Shown: in pieces, positions 33,314-41,875 of the stretch
Numbering within the stretch: position 1 is the stretch's first letter
Layout: each line of letters opens with the position of its first letter
From: Martinezella dioscoreae
Lineage (GTDB): Bacteria > Pseudomonadota > Alphaproteobacteria > Rhizobiales > Rhizobiaceae
DNA: 41,960 nucleotides
Assembly: GCF_009176305.1 (NCBI RefSeq)
Contig: NZ_BLAJ01000020.1
Location: 1-41,960 of the forward strand
Reading direction: 5' to 3'
Notes under the pieces: model-generated
What the model was told of the DNA's origin: nothing
The model's input: only the letters and a program-made list of their open reading frames with translations
The model's database searches: none
Made by a program: the position numbers and the translations under genes

Positions 33314-33633
33314 GACCGCTTCTCCATTCGTGCGATATTTCACTTGCTTAGACTGGTTGGTAATTGACCTTGATCTTAGATCTGCGAAGGAAGTCCGCAT
33401 TGACGGGGATCAAATCCGCAAAGGTTCTGACAAGAATAATGAGGGAACACCTTCAGGCGCCTCGCAGCATTTATCCACACGATAGCTGGAAAACAGGACC
33501 AATCGCCGCGTTGAACCGTGAGAGATCTGATAGGCCAATCGTCAGCCGGTCGGCCCGTTGCGCTTTGGGATGCCAGTTCGCCCACCGACTCCCTGGCGAC
33601 GCGGCAACGCTTCACAATCCTGGATGCCTATTC
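33314..33633. other. Intergenic stretch
   Basis: About 320 bases between the GNAT gene and the phosphoketolase remnant. A weak Fnr-like site (minus strand AAGAT-CAAG-GTCAA, 33364-33377) lies about 50 bases before the GNAT start. Nothing else is seen. Confidence 0.3.
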
Positions 33634-33981
33634 CTACCGTAGGGCCAGGTAGGGATAGCCATGATAGGCGAAGATCACGGGCCGATCCCGCGTAAACAGC
33701 CTGTCGAAGACGTCATCGGCCAATCCATGCGGATGCTGTTCCTTCGACTGCAACGCTAATAGATCGACGACGTTGACCACGCGAGTTGAGAGTTCCAGAA
33801 TATTCTCGTGGAAAAGATCGACGGCGGCGGGCGTCCGCCTTCAACGGTTCGCGTAGCGGATTGTCGAGGAGATAGATTGCCCGACCGAAAGATCATTGGC
33901 AGCGCGCCGATAGCGGTCGATGAGACGGAGCTCATTGGTGTCGAGCGAATGCGCAAGAATGGCACTTGGCTGGTTTTCCAT
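33634..33981 (-). pseudogene. xfp: Phosphoketolase (xfp) gene collapsed by internal deletion
   Basis: Starting at ATG 33981 (GGAG upstream) the frame gives a phosphoketolase N-terminus: NELRLIDRYRRAANDLSVGQ. One missing A then shifts the frame, and IYLLDNPLREPLKAD follows in the next frame. Near 33815-33835 the sequence jumps to the far C-terminal part: TRVVNVVDLLALQSKEQHPHG and FDRLFTRDRPVIFAYHGYP, ending at an early stop (33634-33636). Phosphoketolases have about 790 residues, so some 650 residues including the thiamine-diphosphate site are gone. It lies directly downstream of ackA, the usual partner that turns acetyl phosphate into acetate and ATP. Confidence 0.85.
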
Positions 33982-34047
33982 ATCACTACTCCAATTCGAA
34001 ATGGTCAAATGCGGACTTCGATTGAAGCGGTGAGCCATTGATCTCGA

Positions 34048-35232
34048 TCATTTGCTTGTCAGGAGCGACAAGGCCTCGTCGCCGATGATCTGTTCCTCGT
34101 CGGTCGGAATGACGAAGGTTCTAATCTTGCTCGAAAAGGTGCTGATGATTGGGCCGTTGGCGATGTTTTTATCAAGGTCGCGATCCACTCCCAGCCATCG
34201 TAGGCGGTCACAGACTGCGGCTCGGATCTCTGGCTGATGTTCCCCGATCCCGGCGGTGAAAATGAGACCATCGAGGCCGCCGAGAGTTGCCGTCATGCGA
34301 CCGATTTCCCCGGCTATCCGCAAGGTAAAAAGGTCTATCGCCTCGCGTGCCTCCCCACGCGTGTCTTTCAGGAGATCGCGGGTATCGCCGCTGATCCCCG
34401 ATATGCCGAGCAAGCCAGACCGATAATAGAGCATCTCTTCAAGGTTTCGAAGCGTCCTGCCACTCGTTCCGAGAAGGTACAGCAGCGCACCTGGGTCGAG
34501 GGTACCGCAGCGTGTCGCCATCGGAACACCGTCGAGCGTTGAAAATCCCATGCTGCAATCACGACTTTCCCCATTGTCGAGAGCACATAGGCTGGCACCG
34601 TTACCGAGATGGGCAACGATGACCTTGCCAGCAGCAATCTCGGGAGCGCGACTGCGCAATTCGCCGATGATGAATTTGTAGGAGAGCCCATGAAAGCCGT
34701 AGCGCTTAATGCCACGATCGTGCAAAGCCCTTGGTAGGGCAAATCGGCGAACCAGGTCGCTTTGGGTTGCGTGAAAAGCCGTGTCGAAGGAAGCGGTTTG
34801 CTTGAGCGCCGGTCGCAAATGTTTTACCGCGCGGATCACGCGAAGCGCCTGCGGCTGATGTAACGGCGCGAGCGCCACCAACTTGTCCAATTCGCCGATG
34901 GTGGTCTCGTCGAGGATGACGGGGCCCGCGAATCGATCGCCCCCATGAACCACGCGATGGCCCGCAAAGTGAACAGCCGACATGTCAAAATGGGCAGCCA
35001 GCGCCTCGAATACTTCCGCGACGACATCCCGCAGATCCTCTCCTCCCTCCGCGTATAGCTGAATATCAAAGGAAGCGGGTCCTTCGCTCAGATGAAAGGT
35101 GAGGGGTCTTCTGCCGAAATCCACCAGTCCTTTGCCAATGCGACACGCGCCGTGGACGTCGCACTGAAACAGACCGATCTTCAATGTCGAAGAGCCCATG
35201 TTGAATGTGAGAAGCAGGGTCGTGTCCGCCAT
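34048..35232 (-). CDS. ackA: Acetate kinase
   Basis: A 394-residue enzyme that converts acetyl phosphate and ADP to acetate and ATP. Family motifs are intact: FNMGSSTLK (phosphate-binding N-terminus), GHRVVHGG with the catalytic Arg, DTAFH with the catalytic Asp, VAHLGNGASL, and FTAGIGEHQPEIR. The length matches the family. The expected upstream enzyme, phosphoketolase, is the broken gene just downstream, so acetyl phosphate would have to come from elsewhere (for example Pta). Fnr/FixK-type boxes in the space shared with uspA suggest induction under low oxygen. Confidence 0.95.
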   Translation of the reverse strand: MADTTLLLTFNMGSSTLKIGLFQCDVHGACRIGKGLVDFGRRPLTFHLSEGPASFDIQLYAEGGEDLRDVVAEVFEALAAHFDMSAVHFAGHRVVHGGDRFAGPVILDETTIGELDKLVALAPLHQPQALRVIRAVKHLRPALKQTASFDTAFHATQSDLVRRFALPRALHDRGIKRYGFHGLSYKFIIGELRSRAPEIAAGKVIVAHLGNGASLCALDNGESRDCSMGFSTLDGVPMATRCGTLDPGALLYLLGTSGRTLRNLEEMLYYRSGLLGISGISGDTRDLLKDTRGEAREAIDLFTLRIAGEIGRMTATLGGLDGLIFTAGIGEHQPEIRAAVCDRLRWLGVDRDLDKNIANGPIISTFSSKIRTFVIPTDEEQIIGDEALSLLTSK

Positions 35233-35375
35233 GACTTTTCAATCTGTTCAAAGTCCGCTCTTTTCAAGAGCTTGCTGAAAGTAGTTGGGCACGGTGGACT
35301 CTCTATCAGAGATGTCCGCTGCGCATATCGCCCAGCGATTATCGTTTCTTTTGACACAAGTTGGCGGAGGTGGCT

Positions 35376-35389
35376 TTGACCCATGTCAA
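35376..35389. promoter_or_regulatory. Palindromic Crp/Fnr-family box between ackA and uspA
   Basis: TTGAC-CCAT-GTCAA is a perfect palindrome of the Crp/Fnr class (Fnr/FixK/NnrR-type half-sites). It lies about 150 bases from the ackA start and about 125 bases from the uspA start. Confidence 0.65.
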
Positions 35390-35427
35390 GCCGACGAATG
35401 CCCGCGATTTCTGATGGTTCCCTCATC

Positions 35428-35441
35428 TTGACGAAGATCAA
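35428..35441. promoter_or_regulatory. Fnr/FixK box before uspA
   Basis: TTGAC-GAAG-ATCAA matches nine of ten fixed positions of the TTGAT-N4-ATCAA anaerobox. Its centre is about 72 bases upstream of the uspA start, suiting activation by the FixK protein encoded at 37741. Confidence 0.72.
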
Positions 35442-35506
35442 GGCGGACTTCCTTTTGTTGCTTAAGCTCGCCTCCATCGACCAACGTCCAAACAGGAGGT
35501 GCGACC

Positions 35507-36340
35507 ATGCAAGCCAAGACTATCCTGAGCGTCATCGGTGTTGATCAAAACGACGATGACCTGCATTCCGCAATCGAATTGTGCCGGGCATCCAAGGCCC
35601 ACCTGTCGGTGCTGGTGACGGCACTTGCTGCTCCGCCGATTGGCGGACATGGCGAAGTGACGTCCACGGTATGGCTCGAGGAGCGTGAGCGCCAGACGGA
35701 AAACCTTCGTCGGAAGGTCGCTGCCGCCAATGCCATTCTCAAGGCCGATGATGTTTCGTTCGACGTGACCAGCCTCTTTACGGAATACGGATGGGCGGAG
35801 AATGAAATCGGACAACGGGCGCGCTATGTCGACCTGACGCTGATCGGCGGCGGCTTTCTGGCCCAGGACGATATGCGGCAGGAAATTCTGAACGGAGCCC
35901 TGTTTCGGTCGCCGGCGCCGATCCTTCTTGTGCCCAAAGGGCATGCCGCTTCTCTTCGGCCGAAAACGGTCTTGGTTGCCTGGGACTCCCGCAACGAAGC
36001 AAGCACGGCCGTGCGGGCCACGATGGAGCAGCTGATCGCGGCCGATAGCGTGTGTGTCGCCATGGTCGATCCATCCGCGACGATCGGCAGCAACGGCGAA
36101 GAGCCTGGAGCCGATGTTGCGACCTTTCTCGCAAGACATGGCATCCGAGTCTCGGTGGATGTCTTGCCCAGCGCTGGTCGCGCTGTTGCGGACGTTCTAC
36201 GTCAGCATGCGATCGACATCGGCGCCGAGCTGATTGTCATGGGTGCTTACGGGCATTCGCGGGTGCGTGAGTGGATCTTCGGAGGGACGACGCGCTCCAT
36301 GCTGGAGCACACGCCTGTTCCATTGATGATGACACGCTGA
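35507..36340 (+). CDS. Universal stress protein with two UspA domains
   Basis: A 277-residue protein with tandem UspA folds (about 1-145 and 150-277). The second ends with VMGAYGHSRVREWIFGGTTR, the G-x2-G-x9-G-[S/T] ATP-binding pattern; the first is degenerate at this place (IGGGFLAQDDMRQEIL). Such proteins are typical members of low-oxygen regulons in rhizobia. AGGAGG precedes the ATG. The upstream gap, shared with ackA, carries two Crp/Fnr-type boxes. Confidence 0.92.
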   Translation: MQAKTILSVIGVDQNDDDLHSAIELCRASKAHLSVLVTALAAPPIGGHGEVTSTVWLEERERQTENLRRKVAAANAILKADDVSFDVTSLFTEYGWAENEIGQRARYVDLTLIGGGFLAQDDMRQEILNGALFRSPAPILLVPKGHAASLRPKTVLVAWDSRNEASTAVRATMEQLIAADSVCVAMVDPSATIGSNGEEPGADVATFLARHGIRVSVDVLPSAGRAVADVLRQHAIDIGAELIVMGAYGHSRVREWIFGGTTRSMLEHTPVPLMMTR

Positions 36341-36406
36341 TGCCAATTGGCTCATGACCCAGCCGACAAGCGGGGTCGATTGCTTTATTCTTGGAAAGGA
36401 AGAAGA

Positions 36407-36847
36407 ATGGCTGGCACTTATGTTATCGCGGCGCTGCGGCCGGATCAGATCGTGCAAGCCTATCCACTTGTCCAGGCAGCAGTTCCAAACCTTGGTATGG
36501 TTGCATGGCGCCGGATGGCATCCGACGCCAATCGTCACGACGAAATCCTCGCCGCGGTCAACCCTCGAGGTTACATACAGGGTCTAAGCATCTATAGGCT
36601 CTGCCATCATCCCGCCGTCGGGCGGCTGCTCGACGTCACTTTTCTGATTGTCGCGAGCGCAGCTGATGAACGTGGCATTGCGCAAACCCTGTTTGCCAGC
36701 ATTCGATCGCGGGCCAGGGAACTCAAGTGCAACCAAATTAGATTCTGGAATCAAAATCCGGGCAATTGGGAGCAGATGCACAACGAGGAGCGAGTCTATC
36801 GATTGGATCACGGGCTTATGATGGTCTGCAACGAAAACGACCGATGA
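36407..36847 (+). CDS. GNAT-like protein of unknown substrate
   Basis: A 146-residue protein. The middle resembles the acetyl-CoA-binding part of GNAT acetyltransferases (VTFLIVASAADERGIAQTLF, with the following helix RSRARELKC and strand QIRFWNQNPG), although the glycine-rich loop is weak. ATG 36407 is preferred to the frame start at 36347 because AAGGA precedes it. It follows uspA by 66 bases on the same strand and may be co-transcribed with it. The function is unknown. Confidence 0.65.
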   Translation: MAGTYVIAALRPDQIVQAYPLVQAAVPNLGMVAWRRMASDANRHDEILAAVNPRGYIQGLSIYRLCHHPAVGRLLDVTFLIVASAADERGIAQTLFASIRSRARELKCNQIRFWNQNPGNWEQMHNEERVYRLDHGLMMVCNENDR

Positions 36848-36872
36848 GGATTCGTTCGCAGCAAAGCCGCCT

Positions 36873-37598
36873 TTATCTCTTCGTGGTGAAGACGTAGCCC
36901 ACCCCGCGTACCGATTTGATCAACTGTGGATGCGTGGGGTCGGCCTCGATCTTCTTGCGCAGTCGCGCGATTTGGGCATCGATCGTTCGATCATAGACTT
37001 CCAGATTACGGCCGCGCGTCAATTCCATCAGGAACTCGCGACTGAGGACACGTCCGGCGTGGCGTGCGAATACAACCAGCATGTCGAATTCGCCGGTGGT
37101 CAATTCGATTTCCTTTTTGTCCGGTGATAGAAGCTGCCGTTTGCCGATATCGAGCTGCCAGCCTTCAAAACCAATTATGTCCGTTCGCTCGTTTTCTCGA
37201 GCTTTCGTCATAGGCTGGCGGCGGCGAAGAATAGACTTCAGTCGAGCATGCACTTCCCGGAGATGAAAGGGCTTGGCGATATAGTCGTCGGCGCCGACTT
37301 CAATCCCGACGATTCTGTCGACCACATCGTCGCGACCGGTCAGCATGATGATCGGAATGTCCGACTGTGCGCGGATTTCGCGGGCAAGGTCCAATCCGTC
37401 CTCACCGCCGGGCAGGACCCAATCCAATAAAATGATATCAAAATTCGCTTGCTGCAGAGACGCCCGCATCTCAAGGCCGTTCGATGCTGCGCTAACAACA
37501 TACCCTTCGTCCTCGAAGTAGCGTGTCAGCATCTGACGGATTCTGGGGTCGTCATCCACGACCAGAAGATGTTCACGCCGTTGCTGATCGATGGCCAT
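36873..37598 (-). CDS. fxkR: OmpR-family response regulator, FxkR-type activator of fixK
   Basis: A 241-residue regulator. The receiver domain (1-120) has D15-D17, phospho-acceptor D59 (ILLDWVLPGG), T87 and K109. The winged-helix effector domain (140-240) has ELTTGEFDML, VLSREFLMELTRGR and the YDRTIDAQIARLRKKIE recognition region, ending RGVGYVF. Placement divergent from a fixK gene that is followed by a hybrid fixL matches the R. etli FxkR system, in which FxkR links hFixL to fixK transcription. A repeated hexamer lies in the gap. Assignment as FxkR rests mainly on this context. Confidence 0.83.
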   Translation of the reverse strand: MAIDQQRREHLLVVDDDPRIRQMLTRYFEDEGYVVSAASNGLEMRASLQQANFDIILLDWVLPGGEDGLDLAREIRAQSDIPIIMLTGRDDVVDRIVGIEVGADDYIAKPFHLREVHARLKSILRRRQPMTKARENERTDIIGFEGWQLDIGKRQLLSPDKKEIELTTGEFDMLVVFARHAGRVLSREFLMELTRGRNLEVYDRTIDAQIARLRKKIEADPTHPQLIKSVRGVGYVFTTKR

Positions 37599-37631
37599 TG
37601 CAAGGTTTCCAGTAAAGACGGGCTGCGACCT

Positions 37632-37647
37632 GTGACAATCCGTTACA
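37632..37647. promoter_or_regulatory. Candidate K-box (FxkR binding site) upstream of fixK
   Basis: GTGACA-ATCC-GTTACA is a near-perfect direct repeat of a hexamer with 10-base periodicity, typical for OmpR-type dimers. As I recall it, the K-box described for FxkR in R. etli is a repeated GTTACA. The site lies 94 bases before the fixK start and 34 bases before the fxkR start. Confidence 0.7.
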
Positions 37648-37740
37648 AAATTGCACGATCTCTAACACGCGTGGCATTCGGCTGTCACTCGGAAGGCATC
37701 AATCTACCCGGCATCGGAACAACATTTGAGAGGGATTGTC

Positions 37741-38499
37741 ATGTTGTCGGCAAATAGCGCTGAGCGGGCCCAGAGTTACAATGAGGTTGTTGTTGCCTTC
37801 GATGCCGAACCGGTCTGTCTTCAATCATTATTCTCGAAGCAACCACTGGAGCAATTGGATGCCGGCGCAACGTTGTTCTTCGAAGGCGACCAGGCAAAAC
37901 ATCTCTTTGAGCTGGTGGAGGGGGTTTTACGCATTTTCAAGATCATGGCAGATGGCAGGCGCGTCATAACAGGCTTCCTCTATCCTGGCGATCTTGTCGG
38001 CGTTTCGCTCAGAAATCACTATCTCTATAGCGCCGAAGCCGTGACCCCTGTCAGATTGCGCCGTTTCTCCCGGAGAGCCTTCGAGGATACGGTCGGCAGT
38101 TCGCCGGAACTGAGGCCGCAGCTTCTTGCCCGTCTTTGCGACGAAATGGCGGCGGCCCAGGATCAGATGGTGTTGCTCTCCTGCAAGAATGCCGAAGAGC
38201 GGCTTTGCAGCTTCTTGCTGCGGCAGCTACAGCGGAAACGAGAACAGGATCGCTCGTGCGGTGTCGTTGATCTTCCGATGACTCGTCTCGATATCGCCGA
38301 CTATCTGGGCCTCACGATCGAAACGGTTTCCCGAACCATGACGAGGTTGACAAACAAGGGTATCGTCAGCCCTGTGGGTCGCCATTCCATCCGCGTTTTA
38401 AAAGCCAGGATGCTTGCACATCTGGCGGGAGAGGGTGATGAATGCGACGATCGCTATTCGCCCGTCATTTCCTTGGATAATGCCCGGCGGCGCCATTAA
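37741..38499 (+). CDS. fixK: FixK-type Crp/Fnr-family activator
   Basis: A 252-residue protein. Cyclic-nucleotide-type beta-barrel about 25-120, long dimer helix, then the helix-turn-helix 180-205 (MTRLDIADYLGLTIETVSRT). The recognition helix carries E194-x2-S197-R198, the residues Fnr uses to read TTGAT-N4-ATCAA. The N-terminal cysteine cluster of Fnr/FnrN is absent, so it cannot carry an oxygen-labile iron-sulfur centre and is FixK-like. ATG 37741 with GAGAGGG upstream is preferred to TTG 37726. It probably activates the genes with Fnr boxes in this window. fixL follows after 21 bases. Confidence 0.88.
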   Translation: MLSANSAERAQSYNEVVVAFDAEPVCLQSLFSKQPLEQLDAGATLFFEGDQAKHLFELVEGVLRIFKIMADGRRVITGFLYPGDLVGVSLRNHYLYSAEAVTPVRLRRFSRRAFEDTVGSSPELRPQLLARLCDEMAAAQDQMVLLSCKNAEERLCSFLLRQLQRKREQDRSCGVVDLPMTRLDIADYLGLTIETVSRTMTRLTNKGIVSPVGRHSIRVLKARMLAHLAGEGDECDDRYSPVISLDNARRRH

Positions 38500-38520
38500 C
38501 CGAATGCAGATGGAAATTCG

Positions 38521-40440
38521 ATGAACGATCGGTCGTCAGGACAGCAAGCCCCAGAAACCAGGTTGGACGAAATCGCCCAGATCCTCGATAGCGCGAATAT
38601 TGTCGTGCACACCTTCGACGGAATCATCCGGAGGTGGACGTCGGGATGCGAGCGGCTCTACGGCTGGACCCAACAGGAGGCCATTGGCCAGGTGGTTCAT
38701 GAGTTGCTGTCGACTATTTTCCCGGAGCCTCTCGAGGAAATCCGCGGCAAGGTCGCCCGGCAGATTGCCTGGCAGGGGGAGCTTGTGCATCTGCACAAGG
38801 ATGGCAGGCCCATCGTCGTGACGAGCCGTTGGGTCGCGGCATCCTCTGACGATCCAGACGAACACGTCATTGTCCAAACCAATAATGACATCAGTCACTT
38901 AAAACAGATTCAGGCGGATTTGGCCGAGCGTGAGGCTCATTTGCGGTCAATTCTCGCGACCGTCCCCGAATCGATGATTGTGATCGACGAGTTGGGAGCG
39001 ATCGCGTCCTTCAGCACCGCTGCGGAAAAGCTGTTTGGATATTCGGCAGAGGACGTCCATGGAAAAAACGTTTCGATGCTGATGCCTTCGCCGGACCGCG
39101 AGGCCCATGATGGATATCTCTCGCACTATCTGACAACCGGCGAGCGCCGCATCATTGGTTATGGTCGCGTCGTCAGTGGGCAGCGCAAAGACGGCACGGT
39201 CTTTCCGATGGAGTTGTCGGTTGGCGAGGCGGTCACCAACGGCAAGCGGATATTTACCGGCTTCATCCGAGATCTTACGAGCCGCCACAAGATCGAAGAG
39301 GAACTTCGACAATCACAGAAGATGGAAGCCATAGGCCAACTGACTGGCGGCCTGGCCCATGACTTCAACAATCTGCTGACCGTCATCAGCGGCAACCTGG
39401 AAATGATCGAGGCGCGACTGCAGGATACGAAGTTGCTGTCGCTGGTTGCCGAGGCACAGGCAGCGGCCGAGGACGGAGCCAAGCTGACCGCTCAACTCCT
39501 TGCCTTTGGCCGTCGCCAGCCCCTCAATCCCAAGCTTATGGACGTCGGTAGGTTCGTATCCGGCTTTTCCGATCTCTTGCGCCGCACGTTGGGCGAGGCG
39601 ATCGAATTGCGAACCGTCATTACCGGTGCCGCGAACGAAGCGCTCGTTGATGGCTCGCAATTGCAAAATGCTCTCCTCAACCTTGCAATCAATGCACGGG
39701 ACGCGATGCCCCGCGGCGGGCTTTTGTCGATCGAGATTTCCCGCCTGCGGCTGGATGCCGACTACGCCCGCATGTATCCGGAGGTCCGGACCGGTGAATA
39801 CGTGTTGATCGCGGTGACCGACACCGGTGTTGGCATGTCGAGCGAGACAAAGGAGCGTGCCTTCGAGCCGTTCTTTACGACGAAAGGGATGGGAGCTGGC
39901 ACCGGGCTTGGCCTCAGCATGGTCTATGGCTTTGCCAAGCAGTCAGGTGGCCTTGTCCAGCTCTATAGCGAGATCGGCCAAGGCACGAGCGTCCGTATCT
40001 TCCTGCCTGCCGAAAAGGCACGAACGGAAATGGAGCCAGTTCATGCAGACGACAGGAAGCCTGACATTATTCCAAAAGGCTTCGAGCGTATCCTCGTCGT
40101 CGAGGACGATGCTCGTGTTCGTCGCGTCACAGTCTCCCGTCTTCTCGACGCTGGATACAGTGTCATCGAGGCAAGCAATGGAACCGAGGCTCTCGCTCTT
40201 TTCCAGGAAAATCATGACATTGCACTGCTGTTTACCGATGTCGTGATGCCCGGCGGCATGGCTGGGGATGAGCTCGCACATAAAATCCGGGCCATGCGCC
40301 CTGAAATCAAGGTGCTGTTCACATCAGGATATGCGGAGCCCACGATCGCCGGGCGCGAATTGGCGGAGGCTGGCAGTTGGTTGAAAAAACCCTACACCGC
40401 CCGCCAGCTCGCCGTCCGTCTGCGCGAGCTCCTTGATTGA
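38521..40440 (+). CDS. fixL: Hybrid FixL: heme-PAS oxygen-sensing histidine kinase with receiver domain
   Basis: A 639-residue soluble kinase. PAS-A about 15-130; PAS-B about 137-255 with the FixL heme signature: proximal His196 in DREAHDGYLSHY and Arg216 in IIGYGRVV, the residues that hold heme and sense bound oxygen. HisKA with phospho-His280 (GLAHDFNN), HATPase with N-box NLAINARDAM and G-boxes DTGVGM and GTGLGLS. The C-terminal receiver has D529-D530 and phospho-acceptor D573 (LLFTDVVMP). It lacks the transmembrane part of classical Sinorhizobium FixL. As in R. etli hFixL, it should signal low oxygen to FxkR rather than FixJ. It overlaps nothing and ends nine bases before the convergent hemN. 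Confidence 0.92.
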   Translation: MNDRSSGQQAPETRLDEIAQILDSANIVVHTFDGIIRRWTSGCERLYGWTQQEAIGQVVHELLSTIFPEPLEEIRGKVARQIAWQGELVHLHKDGRPIVVTSRWVAASSDDPDEHVIVQTNNDISHLKQIQADLAEREAHLRSILATVPESMIVIDELGAIASFSTAAEKLFGYSAEDVHGKNVSMLMPSPDREAHDGYLSHYLTTGERRIIGYGRVVSGQRKDGTVFPMELSVGEAVTNGKRIFTGFIRDLTSRHKIEEELRQSQKMEAIGQLTGGLAHDFNNLLTVISGNLEMIEARLQDTKLLSLVAEAQAAAEDGAKLTAQLLAFGRRQPLNPKLMDVGRFVSGFSDLLRRTLGEAIELRTVITGAANEALVDGSQLQNALLNLAINARDAMPRGGLLSIEISRLRLDADYARMYPEVRTGEYVLIAVTDTGVGMSSETKERAFEPFFTTKGMGAGTGLGLSMVYGFAKQSGGLVQLYSEIGQGTSVRIFLPAEKARTEMEPVHADDRKPDIIPKGFERILVVEDDARVRRVTVSRLLDAGYSVIEASNGTEALALFQENHDIALLFTDVVMPGGMAGDELAHKIRAMRPEIKVLFTSGYAEPTIAGRELAEAGSWLKKPYTARQLAVRLRELLD

Positions 40441-40449
40441 CTGTCTGCC

Positions 40450-41796
40450 TCAAACGGCGGCGCTGTGGCGCGCCATGTCACGTGTCAGGTAGCGATCGAA
40501 GCGGGAGGCGATCGTGCGAACGAAAGGTTTTCCTTCCGGCTTCACCGAGAATGTATCTCCGTCGAAGGAAACAATAGCGCCTTCCAAAGCGGCAATTGCC
40601 GCCGCCTCGACGAGCAGGGAGCCGATCTCGGCTCCGAAAGCTCGCTTCAGATCGGAAATGGAGAAGGAGAAATTGCACATGAGGCTCTCGATCAACCTGC
40701 CGATGATGCGATCGGTAGGCGAAAGTGCGAAGCCGCGCATGGTAGGAAGCTCGCCGGCTTTGACCTTGCGGATATAGTCCGCTGCAGAAACTGAGTTCTG
40801 GACATAGCCTTGTGGCAGCCTACCGATCGAAGATGCTCCGAATCCGATCAGCGTCTCGGCATCGTCCGTCGTATATCCCTGGAAATTGCGTCTCATCCTT
40901 CCATCGCTGGCCGCGGCGGCAAGATTGTCGTCCTGGTCGGCGAAATGATCGAGACCGAGTGCGATATAGCCGGCTTCCGCCAATTGAGCAGCACCACCGC
41001 TTGCCATGTCGAACCGTTCGGCCGGACCGGGAAGGGTATCTTGATCGATAAGGCTTTGGTGTTTTTTCACCCAGGGAACATGCGCATAGCCGAAAAGCGC
41101 AATACGATTTGGCCGCATCGACACCGCAAGATCGATCGTCCGTCGCAGCGTCTCCGTCGTCTGCAGCGGCAGACCGTAGAGAATGTCGAGATTGATCGAG
41201 CCGATGCCGGCGTTGCGCAAGGCTCCCACGACGGCTTGTGTCTGCTCGAAACTTTGTGGCCGATTGATTGCCCTTTGAACGTCGGGATCGAAATCCTGGA
41301 CGCCGAGGCTTGCACGCGTGATTCCAAAGCGGTGCCAAGCTTCGAGATTATCATGGTCCGCGTTGCGTGGATCGATCTCGACGCTGATCTCACAACCCGC
41401 ATCAAGGTCGAAAGCACCGTCGAGTCTTGCACGAAGATTGTCGATGCCGTCAGGCTCGATCACGGTCGGTGAGCCGCCACCGAAATGAATGGCACTAACC
41501 CGTCGCCGACCGGAAAGTGCCGACGCGGTAAGCGCGATCTCAGCCCCAAGCGCGTCGAGATAATCGGCAACAGGATCGTAGCGTCGTACCTGCTTGGTAT
41601 GACAGCCGCAAAACCAGCAGAGCTGATCGCAAAAGGGCACATGCAAGTAAAGCGAAACGGGTTTATGTGGATCCGTCTCGCCAAGCCATCTGGCATAGCA
41701 CGCGCCGTCAATACCATTATGAAAATGCGGCGCCGTGGGATAGCTGGTGTAACGCGGCACGGGTTGGGCGTAGCGGGCAAGCGAGCTGGTGAACAC
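40450..41796 (-). CDS. hemN: Oxygen-independent coproporphyrinogen III dehydrogenase
   Basis: A 448-residue radical-SAM enzyme that decarboxylates coproporphyrinogen III to protoporphyrinogen IX without oxygen, supporting heme synthesis in microaerobic cells. The cluster motif is C56-x3-C60-x2-C63 (FCDQLCWFCGC). GGGSPTV and the HemN-type N-terminus VPRYTSYPTAPHF are present, as is the HemN C-terminal domain (RGFALSPTDRIIGRLIESLMC). The start is GTG 41796, with no clear ribosome site; the family N-terminus begins exactly there. Its position next to fixK-fixL fits the low-oxygen regulon, although I find no Fnr box in the 79 bases upstream. Confidence 0.95.
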   Translation of the reverse strand: MFTSSLARYAQPVPRYTSYPTAPHFHNGIDGACYARWLGETDPHKPVSLYLHVPFCDQLCWFCGCHTKQVRRYDPVADYLDALGAEIALTASALSGRRRVSAIHFGGGSPTVIEPDGIDNLRARLDGAFDLDAGCEISVEIDPRNADHDNLEAWHRFGITRASLGVQDFDPDVQRAINRPQSFEQTQAVVGALRNAGIGSINLDILYGLPLQTTETLRRTIDLAVSMRPNRIALFGYAHVPWVKKHQSLIDQDTLPGPAERFDMASGGAAQLAEAGYIALGLDHFADQDDNLAAAASDGRMRRNFQGYTTDDAETLIGFGASSIGRLPQGYVQNSVSAADYIRKVKAGELPTMRGFALSPTDRIIGRLIESLMCNFSFSISDLKRAFGAEIGSLLVEAAAIAALEGAIVSFDGDTFSVKPEGKPFVRTIASRFDRYLTRDMARHSAAV

Positions 41797-41845
41797 GGGA
41801 GGGGTCTTTCAATAGATGAGGCAGAGGGATCGGTCGGCGGGCATG

Positions 41846-41866
41846 GGCCGGGCGACATACCCGGCC
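41846..41866 (-). terminator. Stem-loop between the edge gene and hemN
   Basis: GGCCGGG (41846-41852) and CCCGGCC (41860-41866) form a perfect 7-bp stem with a 7-base loop, 9 bases after the stop of the partial minus-strand gene. It may terminate that gene before hemN. There is no T-run. Confidence 0.45.
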
Positions 41867-41875
41867 GCCCGGGCG

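Noticed and set aside
35462..36139. 225-codon minus-strand frame over uspA
   Set aside because: Shadow of the UspA coding sequence; the Usp motifs are in the plus frame.
37741..38499. Assignment as FnrN/Fnr with an iron-sulfur cluster
   Set aside because: The N-terminal cysteine cluster required for the cluster is absent; the protein fits FixK.
40810..41472. 220-codon open frame antisense to hemN
   Set aside because: The hemN frame on the other strand is complete and unmistakable; the antisense frame shows no domain.
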